From Cerrena zonata (Eukaryota; Basidiomycota; Agaricomycetes; Polyporales; Cerrenaceae): a stretch of DNA of 64,000 bases. Below are positions 59,192 to 64,000 of this stretch, one piece after another. The notes under the pieces are model-generated. The model was given only the letters and a program-made list of their open reading frames with translations, searched no databases and had not been told where the DNA came from. The DNA is taken from the NCBI GenBank assembly GCA_038087015.1, contig JASBNA010000055.1, positions 238,847 through 302,846 of the forward strand. Reading direction: 5' to 3'. The position numbers and the translations under genes are program-made. Each line of letters opens with the position of its first letter. Position 1 is the first letter of the stretch.

Positions 59192-60478
59192 TAACTAGTG
59201 ACTAGACAAGTTGTTGCAACGTCTTTACCCTGACCACGGAATTCAGTTGCAAGATATTTTTTAAGCATTTGAGACATGAGGGCACCATGGTACACCAGGC
59301 TGAATTGCGTTGGTGGCTGAATCAACTAGGAGTTGTCAAAGTTTCGTGCCTTGGGTCGCCAAAAGTAAAGAAAGAAATGCATGGAAGCCTAACAAGATAC
59401 TATAGGAATATTCTTATCGTAATTGCATCTCTGGTGAGTAACTCCAAGACTACGTTATCTAGTTCACATTTACGTTTAAAACACTAAAACAAAGTTTATG
59501 ACCTAACATTATGACCTAACATAATATCCATGGACTTAATATATAGACTTCTTTATAGTTTAATTATTTTTTAGTTGAGTCTTCGATTGTAATCAGTTCA
59601 TAACCGTTATTTTTGATCAAATAAAGGGTATTCATAATAATTGAAAAAAGAAATAAACATTAGTGATCTTTTTTTGCATCCATTTAGTTCGTGCTGCTTG
59701 CTGTTTCAAGGATGACATCACTAAAATACTCTATATTCTTTTGTTTTTTTTACAGCCAAGCAGATCCGTTCAGTTGCATTTGTCGTTAGCTTTAACCCTT
59801 TTCTCATGGTTATACTCTTTGTTGTATGTGAGTTGATGATCAGTTCATTATTAAACTTGTACCGATCAACATTTTCTTACTTGGATTTGCTAGCCTTGCT
59901 TCCCAGTTCTCTGGCTTTGTTCTCGAAACGTGAGCTTGTCCATAGCAATACAAAGCCGAACAATAAGACTATTGTTTAATTCAACAGTTGTTGTTTTGTC
60001 TCCTGCTTTTTTTTTTTTGTCCTTTCCAGACATTTTAGCTTTAGCGTTAACAATAGCAGAAAATAGTAAGACAATCACTCGATTGACAAAAAAATGGTAC
60101 CTGACTACTTGATTATCGGTCGGAAGGTAGGATGCCTCGTCTGTTGCTTCCCGTTGAGGGTCCGAATCTTAGCCGGGGGAGAATATACATTCGGTGATCT
60201 TACATTTTTTGTCTGTTGATTTGCACTGCAGGGCTGACACTTTTATAAACCCGAATTTAGTGAAAAAAATTGCCGGATGTACGGAGGTTGTTTTTTGCTG
60301 CAATTTTTATTAATTTTTATTAATTTGGCAATATATTAATAATATATATGAATAATATAATATAAAGATACATAATAGAAAACATTATAGCGTGAAGACA
60401 TTGAAAGTAGTAGTAAAACAAGTAAGAATATAGAACTGAAAGAAACCCAACCGACCCGAATTAGAAGAAGAAGAAAAA
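59192..60478. other. 1.3-kb intergenic region between TAM41 and the WOPR gene
   Basis: AT-rich DNA with only one candidate short gene (59877-60033, minus, listed separately). Short frames on the plus strand near 59269-59487 have no clear start context. An ATTTTTATTA-type repeat lies near 60300-60330. Confidence 0.5.
59877..60033 (-). CDS. Candidate 51-residue basic protein (one frame break)
   Basis: It starts MSGKDKKKKAGDKTTTVELN at 60033, continues NSLIVRLCIAMDKLTF, and after a one-base shift near 59926 reads ENKARELGSKASKSK to a stop at 59877. The shifted ending is more natural than the unshifted one (REQSQRTGKQG). It has Lys-rich ends and a single amphipathic helix in between. No family is recognised; it could be a chance frame. 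Confidence 0.3.
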
Positions 60479-61513
60479 TTATTTCACCAGAAAGACTTTA
60501 TTCAAAACATTTAATGCTTTAGAGTCGTTTGAATTGTACGTGTTTGTATAATTAGAGTCGGTGTTGGTTGGGGAGTAGCTTGGGAAGTAGCTTGTAGTTT
60601 GGGACTCCATGGGACTCGATAGATGTTGGGGAGGAAGTGATATTATTATTTGAAGAATAATGAGAGTTATAACCCGAAAGGCCCAAGATACCTTTTGGAC
60701 CAGCAAGAGTGAAAGGGTAAAGTTGATAGTGAGGTTGGGATTGGATTGGAGATTTTGTTTTGGAAATGGATTGATGGATGATAGAAGGAGAAGTCAATTT
60801 CAATTTTTTGTTTGACTTTTGCTCAGTCGGTATTGGCATTGAAGGAATTGAATTATTAAGATTTGGATTGAAAATTTTAGCACTTGGAATACAATAAGTA
60901 TCATCTTTATTAATGATATCACTTATTTTCAATCTAGCCAGCGAAGGACGGATGATTGATTGATCATAATCGATAGAAGAAGTTCTTGAGTTGGGAACTG
61001 ATTCGGATTTTTTGATCAAATTTTTTTCCCGATCATAATTGATTAAACGGTCTTGATAAATATTTGAGTCCAAACTTAATTTATTTAATTTAGAGTCGTT
61101 GGTTGGGGTAGTACCTTTAGCAACCTTTGGATCAGAAGAAACATAACTAATCAAATGTAATTTTTGATTTTGTTTTGTTATTAATGAAAAACTTTGTTTA
61201 ATTAATCCATTAATTTTAAAATTTTTATTATTATCTAATTCTCTATAAGTTAAGAATGGTCCGCTTACTTTAGAAGCCGACCAATTCTTCCCATCGGTCC
61301 ATCTTTCATCCCACATTCGGTTTCATTCCAAGCAAATACACTATTAGCATTTATATATTTTCTTTCCATGGTATTTAATCTTCTTTTAATGTTAGGTAAT
61401 ATGCCTAACCTTGTTCCTTCTAATACAAGCAAGGCATCGTTGAGGTCTTCCACTGTCCCTTTATAAGTTTGGACGTTATGGTTTCCAGTATTGAATTCAG
61501 GTATAATAAACAT
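60479..61513 (-). CDS. WOPR-domain transcription factor, Gti1/Pac2 (Wor1-like) family (two frame breaks)
   Basis: A fungal sequence-specific regulator of morphology and cell-type switching. It starts at 61513 (MFIIPEFNTGNHNVQTYKGT). WOPRa reads TYKGTVEDLNDALLVLEGTR, then SVFAWNETECGMK and, after a break near 61303 (missing A in an A-run), RWTDGKNWSASKVSGPFLTY. WOPRb is KINGLIKQSFSLITKQNQKL with HLISYVSSD. The C-terminal half is Ser/Asn/Pro-rich and disordered. A second likely break near 60638 (extra base) would replace the ending at 60552 with SYFPSYSPTNTDSNYTN and a tail ALNVLNKVFLVK at 60479. LLEGTRLGILP is nearer to the Pac2/YHR177W branch than to Wor1 itself, so I assign no symbol. Confidence 0.88.
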
Positions 61514-61913
61514 ATTTGATTTAAAGATGGGGAAAAACCTTTTTCTAATTAGAAACGGAAGAATTTCAAAGAGTATTTATATCCCAATTCTTCTCAAAGG
61601 AATATCTCAACATGCTGCGCAATCAATGAGTGTCAGTAAGCAGGTAATGCTAATGAAAATGTAAGTAGAACAGTTGTATTGATCAACTTTCTATACTTAC
61701 ATATGTACGATATTTTTTTAGGTGCATATATTTTATTTTATTTTTTTTTCTCTAATGTTAGGCACTCTTTAAAAAGCAATTAGTAGACCAGCATAGGTGT
61801 AGAGTGAGTTATTCTCAACCTTATAAGTTGGAAAATAAAAAGAGAGCAGTTGGAAAAACAGAAATTGTCAGTAAAGTCTAGAAATCCGAAACGCAGCAAA
61901 ACAAAATACATAC

Positions 61914-61944
<31 letters not shown>

Positions 61945-64000
61945 CACTTTTAGTAAATCAGACAGCTAACCAAAAAGAAATGGTATTGGGGAAGTTACTA
62001 GAGAGAGACAGCCCAGTTTCCCACTCCGTTTGTATTCAACCTTTGTTGGCTTACTTCTGGCATGATTGTTGAGTCGGTTCTAGCTCTCACTTGCTTAAAC
62101 GGTTGGCTAACTAAACTAAATCAGTTTACGAAGTTTCGGAAATATATTTTGAGTTCTTCGTTAGAATGGGCTGGACTTTTACTTTGTCTGTTTCTTTTGT
62201 TTTTTTTTTCGCAAAGTTTAATACGTAAAGCTATTGGGTATATTCAAGCTGACTTGGTTTAGCTTGGTTACAGTAAAGGCAATACTAACTATGAGATACA
62301 AAAAACATTACAAAAACAGCCCCCCGTTTTGCCTTACACTTTTATCTTATGCTTTTGCATTAGGGTGGGCTTTCTGTACTTGGCTTACTTTTCTGTATTT
62401 GGTTTACTTTTCTGTACGTGGTTGACTTTGCTGTACTTGGTTTTATGAGTTAAACTTGTCAAAAGATGTATTTGTTCTTTCCGCGTTTGTGCATGCATTC
62501 TGTGCGTTTCTGTAGATCCTTCCCGCCTGCACATATGTCCCGATTAGGGTTGAGGGGCATCTAAGTGTCTACTTTTGGTGTATCTTTTGCTTTTGGTGTA
62601 CATTTAGTTTGGATCAGCAGGTTTACTTAGCCAGCAGGAGTTATGCTCTAATGGGAGCCTTTTCGGTGCAGAAAATAAACACGTTGAAGAAAAACATCCT
62701 TACCTCCTGCTTGAAACAACAAAATCGGGGCCGGACATTTCGATATCTCCATCGGATTTAGTCAACAAAAGAACCGTCAACGACGTTGAACAAAGCTCTG
62801 GGAGTAACGCCTATGTGAATATGTCCAAATAATAGAACCTGGAATGAATAATGGACAGGCTATACCGGGAACGTCCATAAACCGGGTTTTTCCAAACTAT
62901 ATTGTTCTAAAACCTAGATTACAAGGGTTCATAAAAATATTGAAAACTTAGTATTATACCCAAAACAGAAGAATTGATTACCTATTATTATCCCCAACGC
63001 CAATTTTCCGGACGCACCGACAATGACGACACAGAAAAGTGTCAGATTATCAGGTCATCCCATCGTTCACACGCCTGACTGACAATAACCCATCTAGATC
63101 GTGCATTGCAGCATTGCATGGGGCGGCAGCGTTACGGCAATGTACCGGTCGGTGTCTGGGTTTCCCAAAGCAGCAATATCTATTTCGGAATAAGGAATAA
63201 CTTTTACTTCCCCATTTTTAGCCATTCTCCACTCGATCGATTACCTGGACTAAATCTCGTACTTGATTTATTCAGAGGTTAAGTTAAGAATAACCGCTCA
63301 CTAAATTGGGTTCGTACTTGGGTTTTGTTTTGTCCTACAAGTGCAGAAAAGAAAGCGTATTGTTTGTTTTGTTCAAAGGTATGGAAGAACGCAAGGGTGT
63401 ATCTAGAAAACTTACAAAAAAGAGTGACAAGAAGATGAAAGACTCAAAAGAAAAACATCAAAAGAAAAACCAAGGAGGAACAACACAGGAAATCAAGGCG
63501 ACCATAGGCTTCTACTCACATCGCTTAATGAAAGCTTATCCGAATCCATCATCACATCTCACGCCTCGAAAGAATGCGAAAACTGACCTTAGTAAAACCG
63601 ATCATGTCAAGCACATATCCGTTTTGATTTATTGAAGGAGGGGGGAGGTGGGCAGTGGTGATTAGCACCATTCAGATATCTGTATCTATTATTAGAGCGT
63701 TGGACCGTCCGTAATTCAGAAGCTGGCCCCAAACCCAGTTATTTTATATTATTCAATGATAATTCGTATTTGTGATCAAAGGCTTGGTAAATAAACAGAA
63801 CTAAACAGTGCTGGTATCCGGGCTTTAACTAAAAAAGCTGAACCCTATTAAACCAGTCAACGTCTGCTGCTGAGACCTAATGGATAGAATACAAACTTGG
63901 TTTCTAGGCATTTGTCGATTAACAGAACACTAAAAGAGCTCTCTTCACTTTTGTAAGACTAATTATCAACTGATTTTAATCTGGAAATGATCTTTGCAGT
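61514..64000. promoter_or_regulatory. At least 2.5 kb of gene-free DNA upstream of the WOPR gene
   Basis: No convincing gene up to the window edge; a basic 109-codon frame at 63306-63635 (+) looks like chance. It includes A-tracts at 61914-61943, the 4 x 19-bp repeat listed separately, and two cttttggtgta elements near 62572 and 62590. Wor1-type genes are known for very long upstream control regions. Confidence 0.55.
62371..62446. repeat. Four tandem 19-bp units (tttctgtacttggcttact)
   Basis: Units begin at 62371, 62390, 62409 and 62428 with exact 19-bp spacing. They share tt(t/g)ctgta(c/t)(t/g)tggtt and differ by one to five bases. The array sits about 0.9 kb upstream of the WOPR start codon. 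Confidence 0.85.

Noticed and set aside
63306..63635. 109-codon basic frame near the right end
   Set aside because: Lys-rich, no recognised domain, poor start context; most likely chance.

Overview
This window is nuclear DNA from an ascomycete yeast of the CUG-Ser (CTG) clade. It is AT-rich, has compact protein genes with few short introns, and its genes match budding-yeast families throughout. The CUG-Ser assignment comes from the sequence. In-frame CTG codons sit where serine is expected in the TAM41 nucleotidyltransferase motif (58173), at two places in the GH20 hexosaminidase (50313, 50364) and in GPN2 (27357). A run of nine CTG codons in a PH-domain gene (47007-47060) also makes better sense as serine. 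I cannot name the species. No tRNA, rRNA, transposon or CRISPR was recognised.

Layout. Left arm (1-17.4 kb): UTP20, NHP10 (spliced), a PB1/ZZ autophagy-receptor-like gene, an MDP1-type phosphatase, a spliced Ish1-like membrane protein, the divergent histone pair HTA-HTB flanked by two tandem-repeat arrays, and an unrecognised 706-residue kinase-like gene. Then 17.4-24.1 kb has no convincing gene and shows a GC- and AT-skew reversal near its middle; it is a good candidate regional centromere with an associated replication origin. Right arm (24-64 kb): COX10, RPN8, GPN2, RBL2, BUD27, ACH1, MDJ1, a TBC gene lacking both catalytic fingers, NUP2, RPS25, COQ10, a PH-domain gene, an F-box gene, HEX1, a transketolase gene, CTR86, THR4, TAM41 and a WOPR-family regulator with at least 2.5 kb of gene-free upstream DNA.

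Several neighbour relations match S. cerevisiae: UTP20 near HTA-HTB, RPN8/GPN2 divergent, NUP2/RPS25 divergent, and CTR86/THR4 convergent. The gene calls therefore support one another.

About 21 single-base frame breaks interrupt 12 genes, many of them essential. They are of both signs, have no shared motif, and the downstream frame always continues the same protein. I read them as errors in an unpolished assembly and give each gene as one span with the break points noted. Recurrent TGTACGGGTGT elements (Rap1-site and telomere-core-like) lie upstream of several genes, including RPS25.
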